Below, piece after piece: positions 46,708 through 57,627 of a stretch of DNA of 64,000 bases. The first letter of the stretch is position 1, and the number at the start of each line of letters is the position of its first letter. The stretch spans positions 395,526 to 459,525 of the forward strand of contig NW_006768818.1 in assembly GCF_000204055.1 (NCBI RefSeq). Reading direction: 5' to 3'. The position numbers and the translations under genes were made by a program. This DNA is from Melampsora larici-populina 98AG31. Taxonomy: Eukaryota; Basidiomycota; Pucciniomycetes; Pucciniales; Melampsoraceae. The notes under the pieces are model-generated. The model saw only the letters and a program-made list of their open reading frames with translations, was not told the DNA's origin and searched no databases.

Positions 46708-48722
46708 ATGTTGATCTCGCTGTGTTTGTTCTTACCAACTGTAATTTGTGCCATCAGGTCAGAATGCACCTATTGTGAATCATACGAAAATCCAAGAAAT
46801 TTTGGTCGCGGAAGAGTTGATGCACCTTTAAGGTGTTATCATAGCCAGGAAAGGTTAACAAACAGATTGGCAAGCGTGTCTGTCTTTGAGATCAAGGGCC
46901 ATAGCAAACAGTTCAAAATGATTGAAAACTCTAAAGATATAGCCAACAGGGATAGATCTTATTGGAGCACGAAAAAGCTGCAAGGCCACCTCGAACGATT
47001 GGAGCTTTTCGGCACATATGCAAGGAAGCTATACGACGATCAGTATTTTCTATCGATGATGAATTCATTGAATCTTATCTTGAATGGCGAATCGACGGAC
47101 TCATTGCCATTGGAATGCGATTTGATTGGTCAAGCTGTTGATTTTTTTGAACAAACTGATACTAATTTGATTCAGAAAATATGGGTACTGGGTTTGGTAC
47201 AAAGATTTCAAATGTATCATCCTACTATCGACGTACTGTCAACGGGCTCAAGTGATGGTCAACGAATTGCTCTTTCACGACTAGGATTAGCATTGTCTTT
47301 GACACAGAGTACGTCTTTGGATTGTACCATTTGAGATCAGTAAACTGGAGTTTCCTGACATGATAAATATTGATGGGCGAAAAATTGATCATATCATCAG
47401 GAATGAATTTGTGGGATCCATTGATTACTTCTGTGACATTTAACTCAGCTATATGGATCCCTACTGGTTAGTTTCATTCCTGTTTTGCTATTATTGGCAC
47501 AACGCAGAAAACTGAGCGCTGAAAACGATTTCTAGATCTCAAAAAAGCTTTGAAACGAGTGGATTTATTGCACCATGTTGGTAAATTGAATCAAGAAACA
47601 AATCAAACCTCTCAAAGTATATTTTTCAAGGAAGTATATGATGATTTACTTCAAGCAAGTTGTCCTTTTGAACCTAAAAAAGCAAACTCGTTGGCTGAAA
47701 GATGTATTGAAGGTATCAAGATACGGGAAGAAAAAACAGTAGAAGAAGAATCAATGGATTATATATCATCACATCTTTATACGTTTTCCAAAAGTGCCAA
47801 GAATTATATTAAAAAATCACTCGGTTCACAGTTTGATTCATCAAAGAAAATGATTAAAAAACATTTTGAAGATATCGAACATCAACGTGTTCGTACCTTG
47901 AAGAGAAATCAAATTCAACATTACTTACAAGAGTCTCCTGACCCTTTTATCGCAAACTTACTGAAACCTTTTACGGATGAAGTACCTGTGAACTTGGATC
48001 ATTACAAATACATTCTGGATTGCTTTGAAGCGCTTAAGACGATTAAATATGATTTAGATATACATCGAGTACATGATCCATCGTCTTATTCGAGTGACCG
48101 AAGGTTTGTGATCAGTGTGTTGTATTCAGAAAGCCCATATATAACAGGTGCTGGAAACTACCTCGCTTCAAGGTTTAGAACAGGTAATTATCTCCTACAT
48201 ATTGCCATGAGCAATATCAGCTTGGGTATTTGTTGAAATGTGTTTTGTATTGGAGGATATCATGACAATCCGGACATATTGATATGTCTTGAATAAATTT
48301 CAGTTAAGATTGCTGACTTGAGGGATGGATTCCATGTTTTTCTGTAGGGTTGGGAGACTATCAATTCAAAACAAAAAACCAACTAAACATAAAGGAACAC
48401 AACAAAGATGACGAGGAATGTGCTGTCTGCAAAAGAGAATTTGTTTTAGGGGAAGAGTGTATTGCAATGGACTGTTTTCCAAGTCATATATATCACTATG
48501 ATTGCTGGAAAGTGAGTCTGATGGGATTTTGTATTTGATCTTTGAGGAACCTGACTTCATTTTAATCCAAAACAGGGATTTCCTCGCGGTGGGGTCAGAT
48601 GCTTAACTTGTCAAACACCTGTGCAGAGACGGATTGACTTCAGCCATCATGTTTTCTGGTGGGATAATGGAAGATTACAGAAGCAAAAGTATGCAGCAAA
48701 ATGCTCAGAGGGTGTGGAGTGA
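46708..48722 (+). CDS. predicted secreted RING-H2 protein, copy A
   Basis: Exons 46708-47308, 47449-47466, 47536-48183, 48348-48511 and 48576-48722 give 525 aa. A signal peptide (MLISLCLFLPTVICA) is followed by a Cys-rich start (CTYCES, FGRGRVDAPLRCYHS). No other membrane segment is seen. A mainly helical body leads to a C-terminal RING-H2 finger: CAVC ... DCFPSHIYHYDC ... CLTC, then HHVFWWDNGRLQKQK. RING fingers usually bind E2 enzymes and act as ubiquitin ligases. The 18-nt exon (47449-47466) encodes part of TIWIPTD and is placed by the phase match and the paralogue. The body matches no family I know. Tandem copies and a signal peptide fit a lineage-specific, possibly effector-like, family. 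Confidence 0.7.
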
Positions 48723-50131
48723 AGCAAGTTTGAGTATGTATGACTATCTCTTGCTCCTCTTTGTAAGATTACACCTTACAATTGTCACAAGTGCGACAGG
48801 TTGAGATATTCAATGATTCAGTTTCTATAAGCAGGAGTTCTTCTTTTTTTTCTCATCTATTTCTTCTTTCTCCGAACTGATTCTTAGTTTCACTGTACTT
48901 GAGGGTTTTTATCTGGTGTCTCTCTGAGCTAGGTATGATGGCATATCTCTTCTTTTGTTGTTTTGATTAATAGTTCCATTTTTACTTGGTTGTTTTATCT
49001 AATATCTTTCTGAAGTAGGCCCAGTGTTAGTAGTTTTTCATTGGCTCTAAGAACTTTGTGGCTGTTGCCACTTGTATCATCTACCTTCAGTGCAGTTCCT
49101 TCATAGGAACTTCCACCCTTTTATCCATGTAAGTCTGGTCCGTGGAGTCCAAAAGATGGTATATGGAGAATAAAAGTTAAACATCCAAGACTTATTCCAA
49201 AATGTCTACACCTTGTGATGCACATATCTCCATCTCACTCAGAGCTTTCACACCTAAAATACTGATGTTTTATTGGTGATAAATGGTATTGTACTGGATA
49301 TACAATACATTCAAAAGAAGATTGAAATCACTGGGCTACATAGAAATTGTTAGGACTGGAATCCTGGCATAAGACTTTGCAGTCAGAAGTTCTAACTGCA
49401 AAGTCCCAATAGAAGTTAACCCATCTAAAGCAATGCTATTATTCAGGAATGTTCACCTTTTTATTACTGCATTATACATACTTTTATAATAGCACTGGAA
49501 AGAGTCTCACCATCACCTTGCCTGCCTGTACTGGTGGTGATGCTCCTCTTTACACAGGGATGAGATCAACTTTGAGTTCAGTGACTATATCTCAGTGTGT
49601 AAATATAAACAATACATAGATAAAAGGATGATCAGAACCACCATATCACAGGTGGTTTGACTGTCCATGAGGGCATTGTGCACAACCTGTGACAGGTGGC
49701 CTGTGAAAGGTTTGCAACACGCTGTGAGAATCTTTTCACCTGACCACTCACAGTTGTCTCAGCATTCCTCTCAGCAAGTATCTCAAGGAATTTCACACAG
49801 TCATCAGGTAGTGTGTTGATCTGTTTTTGCTCCATCCCACCCACCAACCCACTGGAGCTCCCCAGCATTAGGAGGTTTGGTTTACGGAAACCAACCACCT
49901 GGTTCTCAAGAACCAAGCGCATACACTTGACAATTAGTAAGGGGTATGCCCAGGGGGGATGTTGATGGACATCCTGTCTGAGCTGAGCCCCAAAAGCTCG
50001 GACCAGGACCAAAGATCCACCTACAACTACCTGTTGCAAGGAGCAAAATGGAATGGTAAGTGATCAGTGTGTAAAGATTCAAGCCCAGCCCTAAGGGGCC
50101 CCCTTTTTGAAAGCTCCCCCTCTAAAGATTT
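48723..50131. other. intergenic repeat-like DNA
   Basis: Contains the 3' flank of RING copy A and repeat-like sequence from about 49340. A 135-codon minus-strand frame (49632-50039, with NTLPDDCVKFLEILAERNAE) may be a decayed transposon piece. I cannot assign it. Confidence 0.3.
49632..50039 (-). pseudogene. possible decayed transposon ORF
   Basis: An open minus-strand frame of 135 codons starting MQQVVVGGSLVLVRAF. Its helical part is protein-like, but it matches no family I recognise and has no neighbouring exons. It could also be chance. Confidence 0.25.
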
Positions 50132-50415
50132 ATTTTCACAAAGTCAATTCTTGGCTATAATTTCTATTAAGAATGATAGAATAATTTGATTAATGAATCT
50201 TACTTGATTTTAGAATCATTGGATTTAGATGAAGGAACTCAAGTCAAGAATTCAAATCAAGATTTAAGTAATGGGAATTGCAAAGATAAAGATAAGAAAA
50301 AAATGAAAAAGATTGGAGGTGATTTTAAATGATGATAAATCTGATATAAAGGGATGAGACCCATACATAGAGAAATGGGAAGTGAAACTCACTTTGACTT
50401 CTCTTTAAGAATCTT

Positions 50416-50969
50416 TCTATCTCTACTCTGTGGGTAAGGGCTAGGCTTATAAGCTCTTCTAATTTCTCAGATATGTCTAGTCTACAATTGTATACACATA
50501 TCTCCTTCTCAGCCTTATGCTATCCTAACCTAGGATTGCCTAAGTTGAGAATAGTGTGGGGGGGTGTCTCAAGCCTGGACGTGTACTGGGTCTACCCCAG
50601 GGCCTCCTTTCAAGGTCCTGCAGGTCTGACTCCAGCTCTGTTCCAAGCTCCAGATGGCAAAGTGCCTGAAAAGGGTACCAGGGGGCTTAGTCCTAGCCTA
50701 GAGAAGGTGGGTGGGTGCAAAAAAAGGTGTTAAACTTTGTCTGTTTAACTAACTGCTTGAAGAGCTTGGATGTCAAGCTTACGACTGAGGTGTGAGGAAA
50801 AGAGTTCTAAGAGTAGAGGAAATTTTTTGTTCCTCTCTCTGTCTCTTTGACCCACCCACCTTGTTGTGTATGTACTGTTACATGTGCACCTAGTTGGTAC
50901 CCGTCTAGTAACAATAGAAGCTTCTTACCACATTGTGCCTTTGGTGGGAGGTTGTCATCAATTTATCTT
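50416..50969. repeat. dispersed repeat of about 550 bp, copy 1
   Basis: Shares a chain of matching blocks with 62085-62590: ctcagccttatgct, gggtgtctcaagc, aaggtgcctgaaaagg in the second copy and agtgcctgaaaagggt in this one, ggtgggtgggtgc, acatgtgcacctag and gcctttggtg. Inserted in intron 1 of the methyltransferase pseudogene. No coding capacity. Confidence 0.65.
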
Positions 50970-51040
50970 TGAAAGAAACTAATCTATGTCTCTCTGAAAA
51001 CTAAACCTCAATTGTTTTAGTACGAATTTAGCAAACTAGA

Positions 51041-53712
51041 GAACATGCGGGCGTGCCCGCAACAGGGGAACACTTTATTTATCCAATTGTCACAAAATAA
51101 CACACTGTAACTTAAAACCACTTCAAAGACTGAATAAAACCCATACACATTCCTAAACCCATCCTTGCAAGGCATTCAACTGGCCACACCAATATGGCAT
51201 GGGACAAAATGGGTAATTACATGAAACGCTATTGTTTAAACTTGATGAAAGTGTGCCACAAACAAGTAATATTACAAAATATTTCTATCACACTACATGA
51301 ACCATGAATGGTCATACAATGATATTGAAACTTGCCACACAAAATCATGCTTTATCATTGTTATTCCCTGACAAAATGGACAAGATTAGGGAAACATTAG
51401 TGTTGAAGATCTGTAAAGAAAGATAACACTTGAACAGATGATGTTCATCACCCCCCTGCACTATTAAGTGTCTCAATGTCTCTGTCCAGTAAGGCTCACA
51501 ATGCAAAATTTGTTAGGCAAACAACATTTTCTAAACCAGTGACTGATAATCTAAACAAAAAATATATGTTCAGGTTTGTTTTGTCACTATGATAGTATAT
51601 AGGAGTAAAAACTTATGATCCAGAATTCATATTTCTGAGGTCAACCCTGTGGTTGAATCCATTCTTTCAACAGCAATTCAAATAATCTTCACTAGACTTT
51701 TTGCCATAGTGGAGATCAATGATTATATGAATCAGAAGAACCAATTGTTTGATTTTGTTGTTCATATTCAGGAACATGAGGATAAGCTGGATTGTGATAA
51801 CTTGACATTTATTGAAATCATTCTGAATCAAGTACGTGAATTACATTCTGGTGTTGACCAATTTTTTTGTTTTTGTGGAAGAATTTTGTGATTGATTGAA
51901 AGGCACTTATTGATGTAGACTTACTGAGCCAGGTCTAAGAAATTGATATCTGAGAATATGGTTTCCTACAAAGAGATAAAATTTGCTTATTCCTTCAACC
52001 ACACAATAATAATGGACTCAATTTGTTTCATGTAATACTTCAAGAGTTGATTCTTCACTCCAAAAAGATAGAAGTGGTTGAAGATCTGAACTCAGTCTCA
52101 AGTCAATTGCTTGAGACAAACTTGTGAATGAAGCTCAATCAAAATTCACTTTTGTTATTATTTCCCAAATTATCTTGTATCTGAGAATCATGAATGGAGC
52201 AAAATTATAACATTCAACTTCACAACTCTCTTTGTGATGAATGGATAGATCTCATAGGGTATGGATGGATGGATGTTTATGATTTTTCCTTCAGAAATTA
52301 GAATGAGGTTACAAATCCTTCTGCCAAGTTGATTTCTCTTGTAATCATTATGAGCCTCAATGTGTTCTTTGCTCTGAGAGGCTGAAAATTAACAAGTTAC
52401 TTTCATGGATTGGATCAAGTCAATTATCTCATTTTATAGTGAAAAGAAATTCCAAGATGGGCCTCTTCTTCTTCTTGATGTCCATGTACTGTGTCCCATT
52501 CATACCTGCTCCACTTTTCTTTATCAATGGGTTTGATCTTACAGTCGTCACTCGTCACTGTGAGACAAAATAATTGAATACATGTTTATCGCTATTTGAC
52601 TTTGAACCTCTCTATCTCTGTCTTTCTCTCTTGCTGAGCACTGACAAATGTTGACCAAGAGCGCAGAAATTCAAAAGAGGAACGGAAAACTAATTAAGTT
52701 GAAAGTCGCAAGAATCATAAATTCAGATTGTAAATCATCACCAGCCTAATGTTGGTTGATGAAAACAAAGCTGAAATTATAACACCACATATCTGCTACA
52801 TGTGTGAAGTAAAAGTTGTGAAGTCTTCAACAAGTAACAATTTCTTGAAATTCAACTTGCGCTGTGATTATAACTGATAAAAACTGCATAAATTGTGATT
52901 TGAGGATTCATTCTGTAGAGCAGAGGAAAATTGAAATAATTTCATGTTGTTTCATCTTTTATGTGAATCTACGCGGTTGAAATGGAATACAAGAAAGAGG
53001 AATTGAGGATTGGTGCAAGATAAGAAAAGCAATAATAATCAAGGACAGCTACAATGAGGGATTATAAAATATCAAAAGTAGTGTTGTCCATAGAGTGCGG
53101 GGAACTGTGGAGATATGATGGTAAGCAAAAGATGGGCCATTTTATAGCCTGGATTGGTCTCCACAAGCAGTGCACAAGTGAGGCGGCGCCGGCAGTGATT
53201 TGAAATGCACCTCACTTTTAAAAGCAAGCAAATTTAAAAAGTCATCAAAAGGACTTTGAATGACAAAGAGAAGACGTAAATGAAATGTGTTTTCTTGAAG
53301 AGAGAAAACAAAGAGCACCAAAATATTAAAATCGATGAACAATCCATGTCGATCGACCTGAAATTGGCATTGAGTGAGGACATGCACCTTTGGTGTGCTA
53401 GATACAACTATGAACAAAGTTGTTGTTGTTCAAAACTGCAATTGAAGCGTAAAATTACCGGTCTTGAAAAAGAAGAACACAATCGGTGGAAACAAAAGTA
53501 CAAAGGTTGCTTCGCAAACGTGGCTCCTTTACAGAGAGCAAGAAAAGCAGCCACAAAAGGTGGGTGCAGAGAAGAACAAACGGATAAAAAGCATGAAACA
53601 TTTGAAAAGCAAAAATGAAAAGAGACGTGGGGCAAAAAGAACCGGACCCAAGAGAACAAACGAACCGTACTGAACGGTCCTTCATGCGAGTCCATTCGAC
53701 ATATTTATATAT
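51041..53712. other. insertion of about 2.7 kb, AT-rich, no supported gene
   Basis: Interrupts exon 2 of the methyltransferase pseudogene. It begins near a small palindrome (gcgggcgtgcccgc, 51047-51060) and is otherwise AT-rich. A 112-codon plus-strand frame (53280-53618) is basic and low in complexity, and I do not trust it as a gene. Confidence 0.4.
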
Positions 53713-54065
53713 TAGATTCTAACTTACAGTCAACAAAAGTTTTAAAATGTATGATTTTGGAACAAACCAAACCCAAATCAAATTCATGTCAGAACTGTTG
53801 TCATACTCATAAAAACATGAATTGATCCATTCTCCAAGGTTTGTACACTGGAGTAAAGGATTAGATCATCTATGTAACATCCTTTAATGTTCTGTGTATA
53901 GATACTGTTCCTTGGCCTGTCATTATGGCTGAGTCTAAAGTTTGTTTGGGGAAACCCAGGCACAGGTCTGCTACTTTGTGTTGCAGTGTGTTTGATGTTG
54001 ATGTCAGCATGATCTGCCCCCAAGTTGGGTGGGTGGGTGGTCAAAAAAAGGATTTAATCTGTTCA

Positions 54066-54684
54066 AATCACTTTGAACATCATTCAACTTCCCCAAGTGG
54101 AAATGAGAAAATGATGAGCAGTGTCATTTGTCATAAAAGGATCCATCAATGCACACCTGAGCCATGACACCCACACTACATATGTGCAGCAGGCTGAGTG
54201 AATAGGTAGCTACCATGTACATACATGTTTGCTCAGTTATGTCCTCATCTGGATGGGTGAATCTTATGTAATACACGCTGTAACTTTTTTCAGCTTGACA
54301 AAATCATTCCAAAGATTGGCTACATACATGACTGACTCAGATTTTTGATGTATTTTTGTCAACCAAACTTCATGTAACACCCTTTGTGTTACTGGCCAAT
54401 GGCCACAAGAATGTTGCCTGAGTAGCCGTGATGACACATGTAGTGGATTGTTGGGACAATTTTGTCAATGGAAAAAAAGTTACATGATTTATCACATGTG
54501 ATTTATTTAGTCCGGTGAGCAGACCTGTATGTATATGATGGGCAACTATTGACTAAGCCTGCCAGAAATATGTAGTGTATGTGTTATGGTTCAGGTGTGC
54601 AGTGAGGGATCCTTTTATTACAAACTACACTCTTAATCATTTTCCCCTTCCCACTTGGTGAAACTGAATGACATTTACAGTGAC
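54066..54684. mobile_element. inverted-repeat (foldback) element
   Basis: The left arm of about 140 bp (54066-54205, with ccaagtgg, aaaaggatcc, cacacctgag and acactacata) is mirrored at 54553-54684 in reverse complement, with roughly 350 bp between. Non-coding. It lies in the third insertion of the methyltransferase pseudogene. Confidence 0.6.
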
Positions 54685-54686
54685 TA

Positions 54687-55533
54687 CAGTGGAATTCCTT
54701 TATAAGCATTGCAATGGTTGGGCGAAATCTTATGCTTACATAAAATGTGCTTCTTATTGAATAGGTGCATAATCCCCAATCAAGGAAAATGCTATGCTTA
54801 AGGAAAAAAATAGTGCTTGACCATTTTTTTTGAATGGGAGGTGCTTGATACAAGGCAAGAAAGTTCACAGAATCAATATTTGTAACCTAAAGGGTCTTGT
54901 GTAAAAAGACGCAGAGATTTTGGAGCATGTATTGTGGGACAAGAGTACAAATAGAAAGTGATGTAGGGTCTTGATTTTTTCTTGTAGAATTGGAGTGGCT
55001 CATGTAGGTTGTTGTGATTAGACATGATTTGAAACTCAATCAGAGGAGTTGCTTAGGGAGAGAAGTAATCAAAAGACCAAGATCAAGAAAAATCAACATC
55101 AAGTAATTATAAATAGGATGAGAGAAAAAAAGAAAAGATCAAGAGATTTGAAAGACTCACTCATTGAGTTGAGTACTGCCATTTTCGTCGTCATCAGATG
55201 AAGACAGATCGGATGATGAAAAAAGAGAAACACTCAAGGTGTCAGGTACATGAGCTGACTTTCTATTGGAAAAGAAGCTGGTTATCTTTGGCTGAGTCAA
55301 ATTTTCAGTCTGTCACATGCCAAATAGGAGCATATGAGCCCAGAATGCTTGATTTAATGCTTCCATTCCCATGCCTACCCCCCATTTTTAGAAGCATATC
55401 TTCCAAAAGTTTATGCTTTAAGCTTATATGCTTGTATTTGGAAAATTACCACCAACCAAAAATGGTTGGATGGGATTTGATGCTTATAAAAAATTATGCT
55501 TGTGTAGTGTAGGCTTACAAAGGAATTTCACTG
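54687..55533. mobile_element. Tc1/mariner-pogo-like non-autonomous element
   Basis: Starts CAGTGGAATTCCTTTATAAGC and ends GGCTTACAAAGGAATTTCACTG, the inverse with few mismatches. It is flanked on both sides by TA (54685-54686, 55534-55535), the mariner target. The CAGTG(G/A)AA start is typical of pogo/Fot-type ends. At 847 bp and without a transposase frame it is non-autonomous. Confidence 0.75.
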
Positions 55534-55535
55534 TA

Positions 55536-56723
55536 CTCTAAAGATTGTTGCATAAACAAAACAAGGTTTGACTCATGAGGTGTGAAGCGTGGGATATCAG
55601 CACTTGCTATTATTCCTAAACTTGACAAAGTTCCTTTCTCCTTGCAAGTCAGGCCTTCAGCCCCAAATGCCAAAATTGAAGTTCCTGGCTGCTTTTATTT
55701 AAAAGGCAGAAGAGGGACTGACCCTGTTTTTTCCAGTGCAGTTTTTAAATCTGAGACACAGGCTGTCATTCAACCAAGCTTACAAACAGAAATTGTTGGG
55801 TGGATGGGAAAACCAGGGGATTTGCAGGGATGCTCTGGGTACTCAGAGTTCCCTTTTGAATACCCTGGGGATTCCTGGGGCTTGGGCTTGCTTGAATTTC
55901 AATCACCACATAATGTTGATATTTCCAATAGGGATAGACCACCAAAGCCCATCTACAATATATAGTATCAATTTTGAGGTGAAGTTTGTACATTTTTGTG
56001 CATACATATTCTTGATTTTCTTGCAGCTATTCAATATTTTTACTGCCTCTCAGAAAAACATTGGCCCTGCCAATTGGAAAAACCAATCTGCCGGGGGTTG
56101 GGGCCCACACTGACTTGCAACTTAGGTTGGGGAAACAGCACAAAATATCATTCGAAAATGGGGGTTGGCACGCCTTTTGAAACATACCACCAAGACCAAA
56201 TTTGAGTTGATGAAAACAGTTGGAGGGGACCACTCTAGATGTTGATTGTGACCTTGAGAGCTGAGAGACTCTGAAATTGGAGGTTCTCCTGTAGCACACA
56301 CCAATTAATCACCTTTTTGCCAATGAATTTGGATTTTCATCTTGATAGTGTATCTGATTTTGATACTTTGAATTTTTGAAATCAAATTGCTGCTGGGACA
56401 AGATCACAAGTCAAATACATTCATTGTGAATAGATACAAAATATATTCATTGTATTGATGAGACAATGGTTTTTGTTGAAATGACAAATTTTCACGGTGT
56501 CGAGCAATTTTTTAAAAAGGAAGACCCGCCCCCACAACCTGACTTGCAAGGGAGTTACAGCTCAAGTCAAAATATTGGTGTGCTCAAAGGCCTTGCAAGG
56601 AGCAAGGGACTTTGTTAAGTTTGTATTATTCCTGGGAGGAAACCCTCTGTCAAGGGTTATGGCTTTACACCTTCATATCTAAACTTGTTAATGGCCTCAA
56701 GCCTTTCATATTGCCTTGGTTGA
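55536..56723. other. repeat-derived filler, no gene
   Basis: Remaining part of the third insertion. Open frames on both strands overlap each other and lack domain signatures. Confidence 0.35.
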
Positions 56724-56985
56724 GACAGGCAATGAAATTTTTATGTGACTTCAATAACCCTACCACCATTTTAGACATCAGCATGTTTACAGGTACAGTG
56801 ACATTATGATTTTCACTAGCTAAAAAGGACTTGAAAAAGTGGTTAGTTGAGAATATGAACCTTATTTTGAGGAATGGTGTAGAGATGTTTGGAAAAATTT
56901 GGATGAATGCATCATCATATTGAAGTTAGGGTTGGGTTTGCTTTTTGGGGAAAATGAAACTTGATGGTGAAGATTCAGCCGTTTT

Positions 56986-57627
56986 TTTGGATTTTCCCTT
57001 TTGATGATTGGATTGCTGTTCCATCTTCAACTCTTCCCTCCCCTTTTTGAGTGCACTCGGTCCGGTCCGCGGGCACCAAAAAATGGAGAACGGTGGAGGA
57101 CTAGATGAGGTTCATGACAACTCGAGCTTGGGATGGCATTGTTGGTCAGCGTTATAAATCGCGCGCACCACCTATGCAAGGCTTACATCCTGATTCCCGG
57201 GCTCCACCAAGTCTCTCTTTCTGGGCTTTGGAACCAATTCGTGCCTTGTGTGACCTCTCAAACAAATCTCACAAATCAAAAACACCCATGTCGAAACAAA
57301 CTTAACTACTAGTTTGCACTAGTCCCACTCGTATTCTGAGAAAATGGGTGTTAATGCACCGGTGGCTAATGAGAACATTTTTATTGTATCGTTTCATGTC
57401 TTCCGGGGAAAAGCAAACGCGTCGGGTGTTTCACACAAAGCACTTCAAACATGACTTTCTTCTTCTAATGCGAGGTCGGATCGGATTTCAACGAGGATAC
57501 ACCATCCTACTTCATCGTACGAAGTCTTCTCACTTCAACCCATGCAGAATCCAATTTTCTGACGAATTCAATTCTTATTGATTAACTCCAATCAGAATCA
57601 AATTATTTTTCCTTCATTCCATTCAGA
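56986..57627. promoter_or_regulatory. region upstream of the second RING gene
   Basis: Holds short blocks shared with the upstream DNA of copy A (cgcgcgcaccac near 57159; cttcaaacatga near 57444). Probably a duplicated promoter region. Confidence 0.4.

Larger units (their letters stand above)
50132..56985 (+). pseudogene. shattered O-methyltransferase pseudogene
   Basis: Four separated pieces follow the order of the intact gene at 44493. 50132-50415 matches exon 1 and the start of intron 1 (the start ATG is now AAG, with internal stops and indels). 50970-51040 matches the rest of intron 1 and the first bases of exon 2. 53713-53830 matches the next part of exon 2 (acaaaagttttaaaatg, aaaccaaac). 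56724-56985 matches the SAM-loop part of exon 2 (atgtttacaggtac, gaatatgaacct). Exon 3 was not found. The gaps are three insertions of about 0.55, 2.7 and 2.9 kb. It sits directly before RING copy B, mirroring the intact pair. Confidence 0.75.

Noticed and set aside
53280..53618. Plus-strand frame of 112 codons
   Set aside because: Lys/Glu-rich low-complexity sequence in a repeat insertion, overlapped by minus-strand frames of similar length; no domain.
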